From Pseudaminobacter sp047739745 (GTDB taxonomy: Bacteria; Pseudomonadota; Alphaproteobacteria; Rhizobiales; Rhizobiaceae), in the NCBI RefSeq assembly GCF_047739745.1, contig NZ_JBLLVA010000019.1, forward strand, positions 1 to 64,000: a stretch of 64,000 nt of DNA. The letters are read 5' to 3'. The stretch's first letter is position 1, and every line of letters starts with the position of its first letter. A program made the position numbers and the translations under genes. Below are positions 26,130 through 34,269 of this stretch, one piece after another. Below the pieces are notes generated by a model. The model saw nothing but the letters and a program-made list of their open reading frames with translations. It did not search any database and was not told the DNA's origin.

Positions 26130-26549
26130 TCATTCATCCGCCACCTTCACATCGGGGCTGGACTTCGAAAATTGCGGAAGATCGTCGGTGATTTCGTAAT
26201 AGTTGCCCTTATCGGCAACGAAGATGTGGCAGTCGCCGTGAAGGCCGGAGGGAGAGTCGAATGCGCCGGCCACCACCGAGACCGAGTCGAGCTCGTCATG
26301 CTTCCAGAACAGCGCCGATCCGCAAAAACGGCAGAAGCCGCGGCGAGCAGTTTGAGAAGCTCTGTACCAGGTGATGTTCTCCTCGCCTTCGACGTCGATG
26401 CAATCGTCATCGACGTTCGTCGCGGCGTAAAAATGCCCGCTCTGCCGGCGGCACTGCGTGCAATGGCAGTAAACCACGCCACGCAATGGTCCGGATGTGG
26501 TGAAGCGCACAGCGCCGCAGCCGCAAGCCCCGGTATTCCGCTCGTTCAT
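26130..26549 (-). CDS. GFA-family (Gfa/CENP-V) zinc protein
   Basis: 139 residues with the cysteine pattern of the glutathione-dependent formaldehyde-activating (GFA/CENP-V) fold: CGCGAVRF near residue 9, CHCTQCRRQSG near 29 and GFCRFCGSALFW near 71. These residues bind zinc. Most family members are not proven formaldehyde-glutathione synthases, so the fold is certain but the reaction is not. The gene is alone, ending 102 bases from the start of dgkA. Confidence 0.9.
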   Translation of the reverse strand: MNERNTGACGCGAVRFTTSGPLRGVVYCHCTQCRRQSGHFYAATNVDDDCIDVEGEENITWYRASQTARRGFCRFCGSALFWKHDELDSVSVVAGAFDSPSGLHGDCHIFVADKGNYYEITDDLPQFSKSSPDVKVADE

Positions 26550-26850
26550 TCCACCCTCCGAAAGAATTGTAGCAGCCTGCCCAACAGGGATTGCGATGTT
26601 AAGCCGTCAATACTCCCGTCGCCTGGACCAATAGCAAGAACTACGTCGTCCAACATTCATCCTATCGGCCATATCAGGCAAAGCTGGATTAAGGAAACTT
26701 TAGCTGGGCTGCATTTAACATGCCTGCAAGCGACGGTCGTATGGGGGACGTCTACGCTTTGGGATTGTGTCCCTTCACTGCTTGATCGTCAGGATGGCCT
26801 GACTGCGGAAGCGGCGTAAAGTTCGTTTCCCGCAAGTAAGTGGAGAACGC
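26550..26850. other. 301-bp divergent intergenic region
   Basis: This lies between the divergent GFA-family gene and the GGDEF gene. I see no gene, terminator or repeat in it. It presumably holds both promoters; no clear consensus boxes stand out. Confidence 0.4.
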
Positions 26851-27921
26851 ATGCAGCCCGCCGTTGTCCAAGCCGAGCCCGGCAATGATGTTGCCGCACA
26901 GGTGGTCGCAACCATGCGCCAGATGGGCGTGGTTGGCCTCCCGCGTAACTATGAGATTTTCTACGAAGCGCTTTCGGGATCAAATCCTCGGCTCGGCCTG
27001 GAGGTTATCGCACTGGGCAACCACCCCACCCAGACAGAACTCGACCGGATCGGCCGGAAGTACTTTGCGCAAAATCATGGCCAAGGCATCGTCGAACAGG
27101 CACGCGAAGTCATTGCGCACGAGCTTGAGGACATCGCGCAACTGTTGCGAAGCGAGCGCTCGCATCTTGAGAAGTACGGCCAGATTCTCGACCAGACGTC
27201 GGACGGATTGAACAATCGCGCCACGATCACCAAGGACCTGCTGCACAAGATTGCCTGCGCGATGTCCAGCGCCACGGCCTCCACGATCGACCAGGGCAAG
27301 CGGGCGACCGACGCTCTCAAGGAGAAGTCGGCGGAACTGGAGACGGTCAAGTCCAAGCTCGAGGAATATAAGCATCTCGCAGATACCGACCCGCTGACGC
27401 AGATATGGAATCGCCGCGCCTTCGACAGGCGGATCGCCAATATCTACAACAACAGCAGGAGTGTTCTGTTCAACGCGCTGATTCTCGCCGACATCGACAG
27501 GTTCAAGACGATCAACGACCGTCATGGCCATCCCGTCGGCGACAGAATTCTCCAGCTTATCGCCGGCATTTTTCGGACGAACATTCGGGACGACATGTTC
27601 GTCGCCAGAACCGGCGGCGAAGAATTCGCCCTGATCGTTGAAGGGACGACTGAACACGCCACCTTCGAACTTGCCGACAACATCCGCGCGCTGATCGAAA
27701 AGACACTTTTTCCGGGCGCTCAGCCCGGCGTCAACTACGGACCGGTCACAGTGTCCATGGGAATCTGCATGGCCTCGGACGCGACCAGCGCCGACGATCT
27801 CTACGCCAAGACCGACCGCGCACTTTACCGCTCCAAGCTTAACGGCCGCAACCAGACCACGCGATTTTCCGAAATCCGCGATCGAATGGGTAAGAACTGG
27901 CTGCTCTACAAGAAGGATTGA
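26851..27921 (+). CDS. diguanylate cyclase (GGDEF) with unknown N-terminal domain
   Basis: 356 residues. Residues 1-150 are a helical, soluble region without membrane helices, followed by a heptad-like stretch (about 150-175) and a GGDEF domain (178-345). The active-site loop is GGEEF at 255-259, and the DRFKTINDRHGHPVGD segment is intact, so c-di-GMP synthesis is likely. The inhibitory I-site RxxD is altered: Arg246 is present but the Asp position is Met249, so product inhibition is probably weak. The N-terminal domain is likely the sensor. It is monocistronic, ending at a hairpin shared with aroF. Confidence 0.9.
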   Translation: MQPAVVQAEPGNDVAAQVVATMRQMGVVGLPRNYEIFYEALSGSNPRLGLEVIALGNHPTQTELDRIGRKYFAQNHGQGIVEQAREVIAHELEDIAQLLRSERSHLEKYGQILDQTSDGLNNRATITKDLLHKIACAMSSATASTIDQGKRATDALKEKSAELETVKSKLEEYKHLADTDPLTQIWNRRAFDRRIANIYNNSRSVLFNALILADIDRFKTINDRHGHPVGDRILQLIAGIFRTNIRDDMFVARTGGEEFALIVEGTTEHATFELADNIRALIEKTLFPGAQPGVNYGPVTVSMGICMASDATSADDLYAKTDRALYRSKLNGRNQTTRFSEIRDRMGKNWLLYKKD

Positions 27922-27923
27922 GG

Positions 27924-27956
27924 ATTGCGGGAAAGGCCGGCGACCTCTCCCGCAAT
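27924..27956. terminator. shared hairpin between convergent GGDEF and DAHP synthase genes
   Basis: ATTGCGGGA (27924-27932) pairs with TCCCGCAAT (27948-27956). It fills the 40-base gap between two convergent genes and can serve both strands, although T-runs are weak. Confidence 0.55.
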
Positions 27957-27961
27957 GGGGT

Positions 27962-29335
27962 TCAGCCGTTTACGACCTTCTTCTCATGCGCTCCCGACTG
28001 CTTCTTGAGCAGATCGGAGATAAGGAAAGAAAGCTCGATGGCTTGATCGGCGTTGAGACGCGGATCGCAATGGGTGTGATAGCGATTCTGCAGGTCCTCG
28101 TCGCGAACGGCGCGCGCGCCGCCCGTGCACTCCGTCACGTTCTTGCCGGTCATCTCGACATGGATGCCGCCCGGGTGCGTGCCTTCGGCCCGGTGGACCT
28201 CGAAGAAGGTCTGCACCTCGCGCAGGATGCGGTCGAACGGGCGCGTCTTGTAGCCGGCCGCCGTAATCGTGTTGCCGTGCATCGGGTCGCATGACCAGAC
28301 GACACTGCGCCCTTCCTTCTTCACCGCGCGTGCGAGCTTGGGCAGGTGATCGCCCGCCTTGTCGGCACCGAAACGCGCGATCAGTGTCAGCCGACCAGGC
28401 TCGTTTTCAGGGTTGAGAAGATCGATCAGTTCGAGCAGGCCGTCAGGCGTCAGCGACGGACCGCATTTCAGCCCAAGCGGATTCTTGATTCCGCGGCAAT
28501 ACTCGATATGCGCATGGTCGGCCTGGCGCGTGCGGTCGCCGATCCAGATCATGTGGCCGGATGTGGCGTACCAGTCGCCCGACGTGGAATCGACCCGGGT
28601 CAACGCCTCTTCGTAACCCAGAAGCAATGCCTCGTGGCTGGTGTAGAAATCGGTCTCCCGCAGCGCGTAGTTGCTCTCCGAGGTGATGCCGATCGCCCGC
28701 ATGAAATTCATGGTTTCGGTTATGCGGTTTGCAAGAGCGGCGTAACGCTCTCCCTGAGGGCTGTCGGAGACGAAGCCGAGCATCCAGCTATGTACGTTCT
28801 CAAGGCTGGCATAGCCGCCTTGCGCGAAGGCGCGCAACAGGTTCAACGTTGCCGCCGACTGCCGGTAGGCCATGGTCTGGCGCGCCGGATCGGGGATGCG
28901 CGATGCCTCGTCGAACTCAATGCCATTGATGATGTCGCCGCGATAGCTCGGCAGCGTCATCCCGTCGCGCGTCTCGTTGTCGGAGGAGCGCGGCTTGGCG
29001 AACTGGCCGGCAATGCGGCCGACCTTCACCACCGGCTGCTGCCCGGCGAAGGTCAACACAACCGACATCTGCAGGAAGACGCGGAAGAAATCGCGAATAT
29101 TGTCGGCGCCATGCTCGGCAAAGCTTTCCGCACAATCGCCGCCCTGCAGAAGGAATGCCTCGCCGGCGGCGACTTGCGCGAGTTGCTTCTTCAGTTTGCG
29201 GGCCTCACCTGCAAAAACCAGCGGCGGAAAGGTCGCCAGACGAGCCTCGGTCTCCTGCAAAGCAGCCTGGTCCGGATAGGCGGGAACCTGGCTGATCGGC
29301 TTGCTTCTCCAGGAATTCGGGGACCATTTCGTCAT
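27962..29335 (-). CDS. 3-deoxy-7-phosphoheptulonate synthase, class II
   Basis: First enzyme of the shikimate pathway (phosphoenolpyruvate plus erythrose-4-phosphate), plant-like class II type, 457 residues. Recognisable segments are LQGGDCAESFAEH, KPRSSDNETRDG, GLKCGPSLTPD, WSCDPMHGNT and HVEMTGKNVTEC. The Cys, His and Glu metal ligands lie within these. The ATG at 29335 (MTKWSPNSW) is the family-typical start; the frame is open to 29494 but that part overlaps gor. It is the last gene of the rpiA-DUF2059-gor-DAHP set. Confidence 0.95.
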   Translation of the reverse strand: MTKWSPNSWRSKPISQVPAYPDQAALQETEARLATFPPLVFAGEARKLKKQLAQVAAGEAFLLQGGDCAESFAEHGADNIRDFFRVFLQMSVVLTFAGQQPVVKVGRIAGQFAKPRSSDNETRDGMTLPSYRGDIINGIEFDEASRIPDPARQTMAYRQSAATLNLLRAFAQGGYASLENVHSWMLGFVSDSPQGERYAALANRITETMNFMRAIGITSESNYALRETDFYTSHEALLLGYEEALTRVDSTSGDWYATSGHMIWIGDRTRQADHAHIEYCRGIKNPLGLKCGPSLTPDGLLELIDLLNPENEPGRLTLIARFGADKAGDHLPKLARAVKKEGRSVVWSCDPMHGNTITAAGYKTRPFDRILREVQTFFEVHRAEGTHPGGIHVEMTGKNVTECTGGARAVRDEDLQNRYHTHCDPRLNADQAIELSFLISDLLKKQSGAHEKKVVNG

Positions 29336-29474
29336 CGTCGTACCTAACGTCGTTATAAGGGGGCGGATTTGCCCCAGAGCTTTCCTTCTTTGCAGGAATC
29401 CGGCTCTATTACAGGAAGCCGCGGCGCTATTCCAGCCCCGCGAAAATGTCCAGCAAGACGAGGCGCTCGGCACG

Positions 29475-30866
29475 CTACTCCACCCGTTCTCCATTCACGA
29501 CAAGATAGGATGGTTTGTACATGGTTACCAGTTCTTCGGCCGCGGTCGGATGGACGGCCATCGTGCGGTCGAAATCATCCTTGGTAAGCCGTGCTTTCAG
29601 CGAAATTCCGAGAAGCTGCGCCATTTCGCCTGCATCCGGTCCAAGTACATGCGCGCCGACAACCCGACGCGTTTCGGCGTCGACCACGAGCTTCATCAGC
29701 ATCTTCTCCTGGCGTCCTGACAGCGTGTAGCGCATCGGGCGGAACGAGGCGCGGTAAATCTCGAGCTTCGCAAAGCGCTTGGCGGCGTCATCCTCGGACA
29801 GGCCGACCGTTCCGATTTCCGGCTGCGAGAACACCGCTGTCGGCACGCAGTCATGATCTGGCCGCGTCGGATTGTTCTTGAAGGCGGTCTCCACGAAGCA
29901 CATGGCTTCGTGGATCGCCACCGGTGTGAGCTGGACACGGTTGGTCACGTCGCCGATAGCCCAGATATTGGCGACATTCGTCCGCGAGAAATCATCCACG
30001 ATGATCTCGCCGGTCCTGCCGCGCTCGACGCCCGCCGCCTCAAGTCCAAGGTCTTCGGTATTCGGGATGCGGCCAAGCGCCAGCATCACCTGATCCACCG
30101 TCAGCACCTCGCCGCCCTGAAGGTGAGCATCCAGTCGGCCATCCGACCGCTTGTCGATGGCCGTGAATATCTCATGGCACAGTATCCTGATGCCCTTCTC
30201 TTCCATGGTCTTGTGCAGCGCGCGGCGCACATCCATGTCGAAACGGCCCAATATCTCCTTGCCGCGGTAGGTCAGCGTCGTCTGAACGCCGAGCCCGTGA
30301 AAAATATTGGCGAATTCAACGGCAATGTAGCCGCCGCCGGCAATCACGATCGCTTTCGGCAGTTCGGGAAGATCGAACGCTTCATTGGAGAAAATGCAGT
30401 GCTCATGGCCGGGCAGTGCCGCATGCGGGTTCGGCCTGCCACCCGTGGCAATCAATATCTGATCGGCGGTGATGGTGCGGTTTTCGCCTTCCAGCCTGAT
30501 CGTATGGGCATCGATGAGGACCGCACGCGTGGCAAAGGCCTCGCCCCCCGCTCCTTCGACGCCCTTCCGGTAAAGACCCTCGAGACGCGCGATTTCCCGG
30601 TCCTTGTTGGCCACGAGTCGGCGCCAATCGAAGCGTGCCGGAGGTACCGACCAGCCGTAGCCGGCGGCATCCTCGAAATGCTCGGGAAACTGCGAAGCGT
30701 AAACGTAGAGCTTTTTCGGCACGCAGCCGCGGATCACGCAAGTGCCGCCGAACCGGTACTCCTCGGCTATGCCGACCCTCTTGCCGAGCGATGCCGCGAC
30801 CCGTGCTGCGCGCACGCCGCCGGAGCCGCCGCCGATAACGAAAAGGTCGTAGTCGTATTTCGCCAT
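29475..30866 (-). CDS. gor: glutathione-disulfide reductase
   Basis: An FAD-dependent reductase that regenerates glutathione with NADPH; 463 residues. GGGSGGVRAAR is the FAD-binding turn, CVIRGCVPKK carries the redox-active disulfide, and GGGYIAVEFANI is the NADPH site. The C-terminal HPTAAEE holds the catalytic His-Glu pair of the dimer interface. The wider CVIRGC spacing distinguishes it from mercuric reductases. Operon rpiA-DUF2059-gor is conserved in Hyphomicrobiales, tying NADPH use to the pentose-phosphate pathway. Confidence 0.95.
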   Translation of the reverse strand: MAKYDYDLFVIGGGSGGVRAARVAASLGKRVGIAEEYRFGGTCVIRGCVPKKLYVYASQFPEHFEDAAGYGWSVPPARFDWRRLVANKDREIARLEGLYRKGVEGAGGEAFATRAVLIDAHTIRLEGENRTITADQILIATGGRPNPHAALPGHEHCIFSNEAFDLPELPKAIVIAGGGYIAVEFANIFHGLGVQTTLTYRGKEILGRFDMDVRRALHKTMEEKGIRILCHEIFTAIDKRSDGRLDAHLQGGEVLTVDQVMLALGRIPNTEDLGLEAAGVERGRTGEIIVDDFSRTNVANIWAIGDVTNRVQLTPVAIHEAMCFVETAFKNNPTRPDHDCVPTAVFSQPEIGTVGLSEDDAAKRFAKLEIYRASFRPMRYTLSGRQEKMLMKLVVDAETRRVVGAHVLGPDAGEMAQLLGISLKARLTKDDFDRTMAVHPTAAEELVTMYKPSYLVVNGERVE

Positions 30867-30923
30867 GAAATCCCCCTGCGCAAGCGCTGCCGGCCTGTCG
30901 GACGCCGCTCAGGCGACGGGCGG

Positions 30924-31529
30924 TCAGTTGGCCGGGGCCGGAGCCGGCGTCTCGGGCGCGGGTGTCCCTGAACCGTCGGTTGCCGGTGCTGGTGCCTGCG
31001 AGCCATCCGTTGCCGGCGCCTGCACGTCCTTGACCTGGGCGGCAAGTTCCTTGCCGGATGCCTCGGCCAGATCGCGCGCTATGCCACGCTGCCAGATTTC
31101 CGCAGCCTTCGCCACCTCGCGTGAGACGATCGGACCATCCTGCAACAGCTTCTGGCCGGTGGGCGAGGTATAGAAAGTCGCGATATTATTAAGATCTTCG
31201 GCCGAAAACACCCGAGCATAGGCAAGGGCTGCTTCCTTCTCCAGATCGGTGCGACGTCCGGCAAGCTTCAGCGCCGTCTGGTCGACCGTCGAGGTAATAA
31301 CCGCCTGAAGATCCGGATTCTTCTGAATGAGCTCAGCCTTTAGCGCGGCAGCCGCTTGCGGCAGAATGGTGTCGTACATGTCTGTCGCATTGATCGCGGC
31401 AACGGCGTCGCGCGCAGCCTTCAGATGCGCGTCGGAGATTTCCTGCGCAGAGACCGGCGAGGCAATTGCGACGATTGCGGATGCCGCCAGACCTACTGAA
31501 AAGCGACGAACACGATTGACCAATGTCAT
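30924..31529 (-). CDS. DUF2059 periplasmic protein
   Basis: 201 residues. A signal peptide (SVGLAASAIVAIASPVSAQ) precedes a helical DUF2059 domain; FYTSPTGQKLLQDGP is the family hallmark. The C-terminal 35 residues are a low-complexity Ala/Pro/Thr tail with a repeated PATDGS unit (APATDGSQAP, APATDGSGTP). The function of DUF2059 is unknown. It sits between rpiA (19 bases upstream) and gor (57 bases downstream), so is probably co-transcribed. The ATG at 31529 follows a GGGAG; a longer upstream frame overlaps rpiA and was rejected. Confidence 0.87.
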   Translation of the reverse strand: MTLVNRVRRFSVGLAASAIVAIASPVSAQEISDAHLKAARDAVAAINATDMYDTILPQAAAALKAELIQKNPDLQAVITSTVDQTALKLAGRRTDLEKEAALAYARVFSAEDLNNIATFYTSPTGQKLLQDGPIVSREVAKAAEIWQRGIARDLAEASGKELAAQVKDVQAPATDGSQAPAPATDGSGTPAPETPAPAPAN

Positions 31530-31548
31530 GGTGGATGGAACTCCCTGT

Positions 31549-32247
31549 TTATCGGGTCGCGTGGACCGTGCGTACGCCGTCAGCTCCTGCGATGACGGCC
31601 GCCTCGGCCAAGTCAAGGAACAGACCGTGTTCGACAACCCCCGGAACGGCATGAAGATCGTTTGATAGCGCTCTTGGATCGGGAATGCGGCCAAAAGATG
31701 CGTCGACAATAAAATGCCCGCCGTCTGTAACGAAAGGTGTCCCATTGCTCATCCGCAGGGCCAGGCTTGATGGCAGGCCGTGTTTTTCGGCAACCGCTGC
31801 GATCGCCAGTTCTGTCGCCCTCAGCCCGAAGCGGTTCACCTCGATAGGCAATGGAAATTTGCCTAGCGTTTCGACGAGCTTCGACTGGTCGGCAATGACA
31901 ATCATGCTCGCGGATGCCGCCGCGACGATCTTCTCGCGCAGCAACGCGCCGCCGCCGCCCTTGATCAACGTCAGATTGCCGTCGATCTCGTCGGCGCCGT
32001 CTATGGTGAGGTCAAGAACCGGCGTCTCGTCGAGTGTCAAGAGGGGAACGCCGAGTTCCACACACAGCGCCGCGGTGCGTTCCGAGGTCGGCACGCCGAT
32101 GATCTTCATGCCCGCCGCGACTTCCACGGCCAACAGCCGGACGAATTCCTCGGCCGTCGAACCAGTGCCGATGCCAAGGCGCATACCGTCTTTCACGTGG
32201 CCGAGCGCCACCTGGGCGGCCTCGATCTTCAATTGTCGCGCATCCAT
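31549..32247 (-). CDS. rpiA: ribose-5-phosphate isomerase A
   Basis: Interconverts ribose-5-phosphate and ribulose-5-phosphate; 232 residues. Motifs: GIGTGSTAEEFV (phosphate binding), TIDGADEID (catalytic Asp region) and KGGGGALLREKIVA. The ATG at 32247 (MDARQLK) gives the normal length. The open frame extends to 32379 but has no family likeness there. It is divergent from gph, with a 149-base shared control region, and is the first gene of the rpiA-DUF2059-gor operon. Confidence 0.95.
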   Translation of the reverse strand: MDARQLKIEAAQVALGHVKDGMRLGIGTGSTAEEFVRLLAVEVAAGMKIIGVPTSERTAALCVELGVPLLTLDETPVLDLTIDGADEIDGNLTLIKGGGGALLREKIVAAASASMIVIADQSKLVETLGKFPLPIEVNRFGLRATELAIAAVAEKHGLPSSLALRMSNGTPFVTDGGHFIVDASFGRIPDPRALSNDLHAVPGVVEHGLFLDLAEAAVIAGADGVRTVHATR

Positions 32248-32396
32248 CGGAATGTCCGCCTCAGCCTGATGTTTCCTGGCGCTCCTATCATCTTTGCGCT
32301 TCATGGCAAAGGTCTTCGATGCCGCCAGCCTTGCTTGCACGCAAAACACTTGCGGGCTATGCGCGAAGGGTTCGTTCAATCACAGCAGGAGCTGCC

Positions 32397-33080
32397 ATGA
32401 GCCGCCCGATCATCGTATTCGACCTGGATGGGACACTGGTCGACACGGCGCCGGATCTTCTGGACAGCCTCAAGCACATATTGGGCATAGGCGGCGTGGC
32501 TGATGCCGATGTCAGCGGACTGCGCGGCTATGTCGGCCATGGCGGCAGGGCCTTGATCGAGCGCGCCTATGCGGCACACAACACGCCCCTGCCCGCTGCC
32601 GAACACGACCGACTGTTGGCTCTTTATCTCGACCACTACGGTCTCAACATTCCCGGCAAATCGCAGCCTTATCCTGGTGTCGTCGTGGCGCTCGACCGCT
32701 TCACCGAAGCCGGATTCCTGTTGGCGATCTGCACCAACAAGGCAGAAGCGTTCTCACGCAAGCTCATACTCTCTCTGGGTTTGAATCACTATTTCTCGGC
32801 GATCTGCGGCCAGGACACCTTCGCCTTCCGCAAGCCCGATCCCCGACATCTGACAGAGACCATCCTGAAGGCCGGCGGCGACCCGCGAGGCGCTGTCATG
32901 GTGGGCGATTCGCAGACCGATATCGACACCGCCAAGGCGGCCGGCATCCCCGTCGTTGCCGTAGATTTCGGCTACACCGACCTGCACGTGCGCGAATACG
33001 ACCCATCGAAAGTGATTTCGCACTATGACGAACTGACCGTCGAGTTGGCTGAGCAGTTGATTGCCGTTGCCGAACGCTGA
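32397..33080 (+). CDS. gph: phosphoglycolate phosphatase (HAD family)
   Basis: A HAD-superfamily phosphatase of 227 residues, probably removing 2-phosphoglycolate. Motif I is VFDLDGTLVDTAPDL, motif II lies in AICTNKAEA, motif III includes the Lys of FAFRKPDP, and motif IV is MVGDSQTDIDTAKAA. An alpha-helical cap occupies about residues 20-85. AGGAG lies six bases before the ATG. Substrate assignment follows the usual annotation of this alphaproteobacterial subfamily and is less certain than the fold. tRNA-Val follows. Confidence 0.88.
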   Translation: MSRPIIVFDLDGTLVDTAPDLLDSLKHILGIGGVADADVSGLRGYVGHGGRALIERAYAAHNTPLPAAEHDRLLALYLDHYGLNIPGKSQPYPGVVVALDRFTEAGFLLAICTNKAEAFSRKLILSLGLNHYFSAICGQDTFAFRKPDPRHLTETILKAGGDPRGAVMVGDSQTDIDTAKAAGIPVVAVDFGYTDLHVREYDPSKVISHYDELTVELAEQLIAVAER

Positions 33081-33086
33081 GAACGC

Positions 33087-33117
33087 CTTGACTTCGCGCC
33101 CGCTGCCCCCTTATATC
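33087..33117 (+). promoter_or_regulatory. tRNA-Val promoter
   Basis: CTTGAC (33087-33092) and TTATAT (33111-33116) are close to the alphaproteobacterial housekeeping consensus, separated by 18 bases. The tRNA begins about 30 bases further on. Confidence 0.6.
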
Positions 33118-33146
33118 CCGGCTCGCTTGGCCTTCGGGCAACGAGC

Positions 33147-33221
33147 GGGCGATTAGCTCAGCGGGAGAGCACACCCTTCACACGGGTGGGGTCGCAGGTT
33201 CAATCCCTGCATCGCCCACCA
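33147..33221 (+). tRNA. tRNA-Val (anticodon CAC)
   Basis: A 75-nt tRNA including an encoded CCA. The acceptor stem GGGCGAT pairs with ATCGCCC, with discriminator A. The anticodon stem CACCC/GGGTG holds the loop TTCACAC, giving CAC (reads GUG). The D-arm TTAGCTCAGCGGGAGAGC and T-arm GCAGGTTCAATCCCTGC are canonical. Confidence 0.97.
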
Positions 33222-33346
33222 TTCCCCTTTGGATTATCGGCTTTTCAGAAGCTCTGGCGCGAACGTCACCGTTTGTTGCAACTTCTGGAACTTATGGCGC
33301 TCCGGAAGGTTTGATGCTCATCTTCAAATCGAAGGGAGGAAACCTC

Positions 33347-33607
33347 GTGCGTAAGATCCTCTTGGCGTTAACCGCTGTAGTTGCCCTCGCCGGCTGCACT
33401 CAGACGGAAAAGGGCGCGGTCATTGGCGGCGCCACAGGTGCGGTCATCGGTGGCGCCGTATCAGGAGATGTCGAAGGGGCATTGGTAGGCGGCGCCGTTG
33501 GCGCTGTGGCAGGCGCGCTTATTGGTCGCGCGAATGAGCCCGGCCAATGCTACTATCGCGACCGTAGTGGGCGTCGCTACATCGCCCGTTGCCCTGCCGG
33601 TTACTGA
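33347..33607 (+). CDS. glycine-zipper lipoprotein
   Basis: 86 residues from a GTG start chosen because GGGAGG lies seven bases upstream and because it gives a short lipoprotein signal, ILLALTAVVALAGC. The body is a glycine-zipper (repeated GGA, GAVIGG and GAVAGALIG), which can form membrane-inserting helices. A short basic C-terminal domain with two cysteines (CYYRDRSGRR, ARCPAGY) follows. OmpA-associated and SlyB-like small lipoproteins share this design; function unknown. The stop codon is formed by the first bases of a repeat element. Confidence 0.85.
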   Translation: MRKILLALTAVVALAGCTQTEKGAVIGGATGAVIGGAVSGDVEGALVGGAVGAVAGALIGRANEPGQCYYRDRSGRRYIARCPAGY

Positions 33608-33655
33608 GCATCGGACCGAAAAGTGGAATCCGGTTTTCGGAACAATCCGATGCTC
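33606..33655. repeat. rhizobial-type palindromic repeat, intact copy
   Basis: Nested inverted repeat: GAGCATCGGA (33606-33615) with TCCGATGCTC (33646-33655), and inside it CCGAAAA (33616-33622) with TTTTCGG (33634-33640). Rhizobial genomes carry many such elements. A left-truncated relative lies at 63365-63395. Confidence 0.8.
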
Positions 33656-33665
33656 AACCAAAGTG

Positions 33666-33709
33666 TTAGAGCGTCCATTGTACGTCCGATTGGACGCACG
33701 GCGCTCTAA
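33666..33709. repeat. second palindrome of the repeat pair
   Basis: TTAGAGCG (33666-33673) pairs with CGCTCTAA (33702-33709) around an inner hairpin CGTCC/GGACG (33683-33687, 33692-33696). The order first palindrome, CAACCAAAG-like spacer, second palindrome recurs at 63365-63451. Confidence 0.75.
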
Positions 33710-33756
33710 GTGCACCGGAGAGCTTCCTGACCGGCGTTTCCTGTTCATTCAAAAGG

Positions 33757-33782
33757 AAAAGCCCAGCTACTGCCGGGCTTTT
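33757..33782. terminator. bidirectional terminator at the end of hupB
   Basis: AAAAGCCC (33757-33764) pairs with GGGCTTTT (33775-33782), 27 bases after the hupB stop. The A- and T-runs suit both strands. Confidence 0.75.
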
Positions 33783-33808
33783 CTGTGATCCGATGGATCG
33801 AGAACGGA

Positions 33809-34081
33809 TCAGTTGACGGCGTCCTTGAGGCCCTTGCCTGCAGAAAACTTGGGCACGGTGCGGGCCGGAATTTGTACCTCGGCACCAGTCTGCGGGTTGC
33901 GCCCGGTCGATGCGGCACGCTTCGATACTGAGAAATTTCCAAAGCCGACGAGACGGACATCGCCGCCTTTTTTCAGCTCTCCGGTGATGACGGAAAACAC
34001 CGCCTCAACGGCTGACTGCGCGTCGCCTTTGGAAAGGTTGGCGGTTTCGGCAACGGCAGACACCAATTCGTTCTTGTTCAT
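33809..34081 (-). CDS. hupB: HU-family DNA-binding protein
   Basis: A 90-residue nucleoid protein that bends and packs DNA. The family signature GFGNFSVSKRAASTGRNPQT is complete, including the Pro that intercalates at the beta-arm tip (RNPQTG). MNKNELVSAVAE is a standard HU start; the frame is open upstream to 34345 but that part contains the lon terminator. AAGGAAG-type SD precedes. It follows lon in the conserved clpP-clpX-lon-hupB order but has its own leader and terminators on both sides. Confidence 0.96.
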   Translation of the reverse strand: MNKNELVSAVAETANLSKGDAQSAVEAVFSVITGELKKGGDVRLVGFGNFSVSKRAASTGRNPQTGAEVQIPARTVPKFSAGKGLKDAVN

Positions 34082-34210
34082 AAGGACTTCCTTCCATGAA
34101 AAAACCGGGACAAACGACTCAACCGGCAGGAGACGAACCTTAGAAAGAAGCGTTCGCGCAACCAAGCGGGAAACGTCGAGATTCCTTGGTTTTCCGCGGT
34201 TTTTCAACGA

Positions 34211-34237
34211 AAAAGCCGGGCGCGAGGCCCGGCTTTC
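34211..34237 (-). terminator. lon terminator
   Basis: On the minus strand GAAAGCCGGG (34237-34228) pairs with CCCGGCTTTT (34220-34211), followed by a T-rich tail. It lies 33 bases after the lon stop and upstream of hupB. Confidence 0.75.
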
Positions 34238-34269
34238 GACTTGAATGGTGATTTTGGCGCATTGATCGG

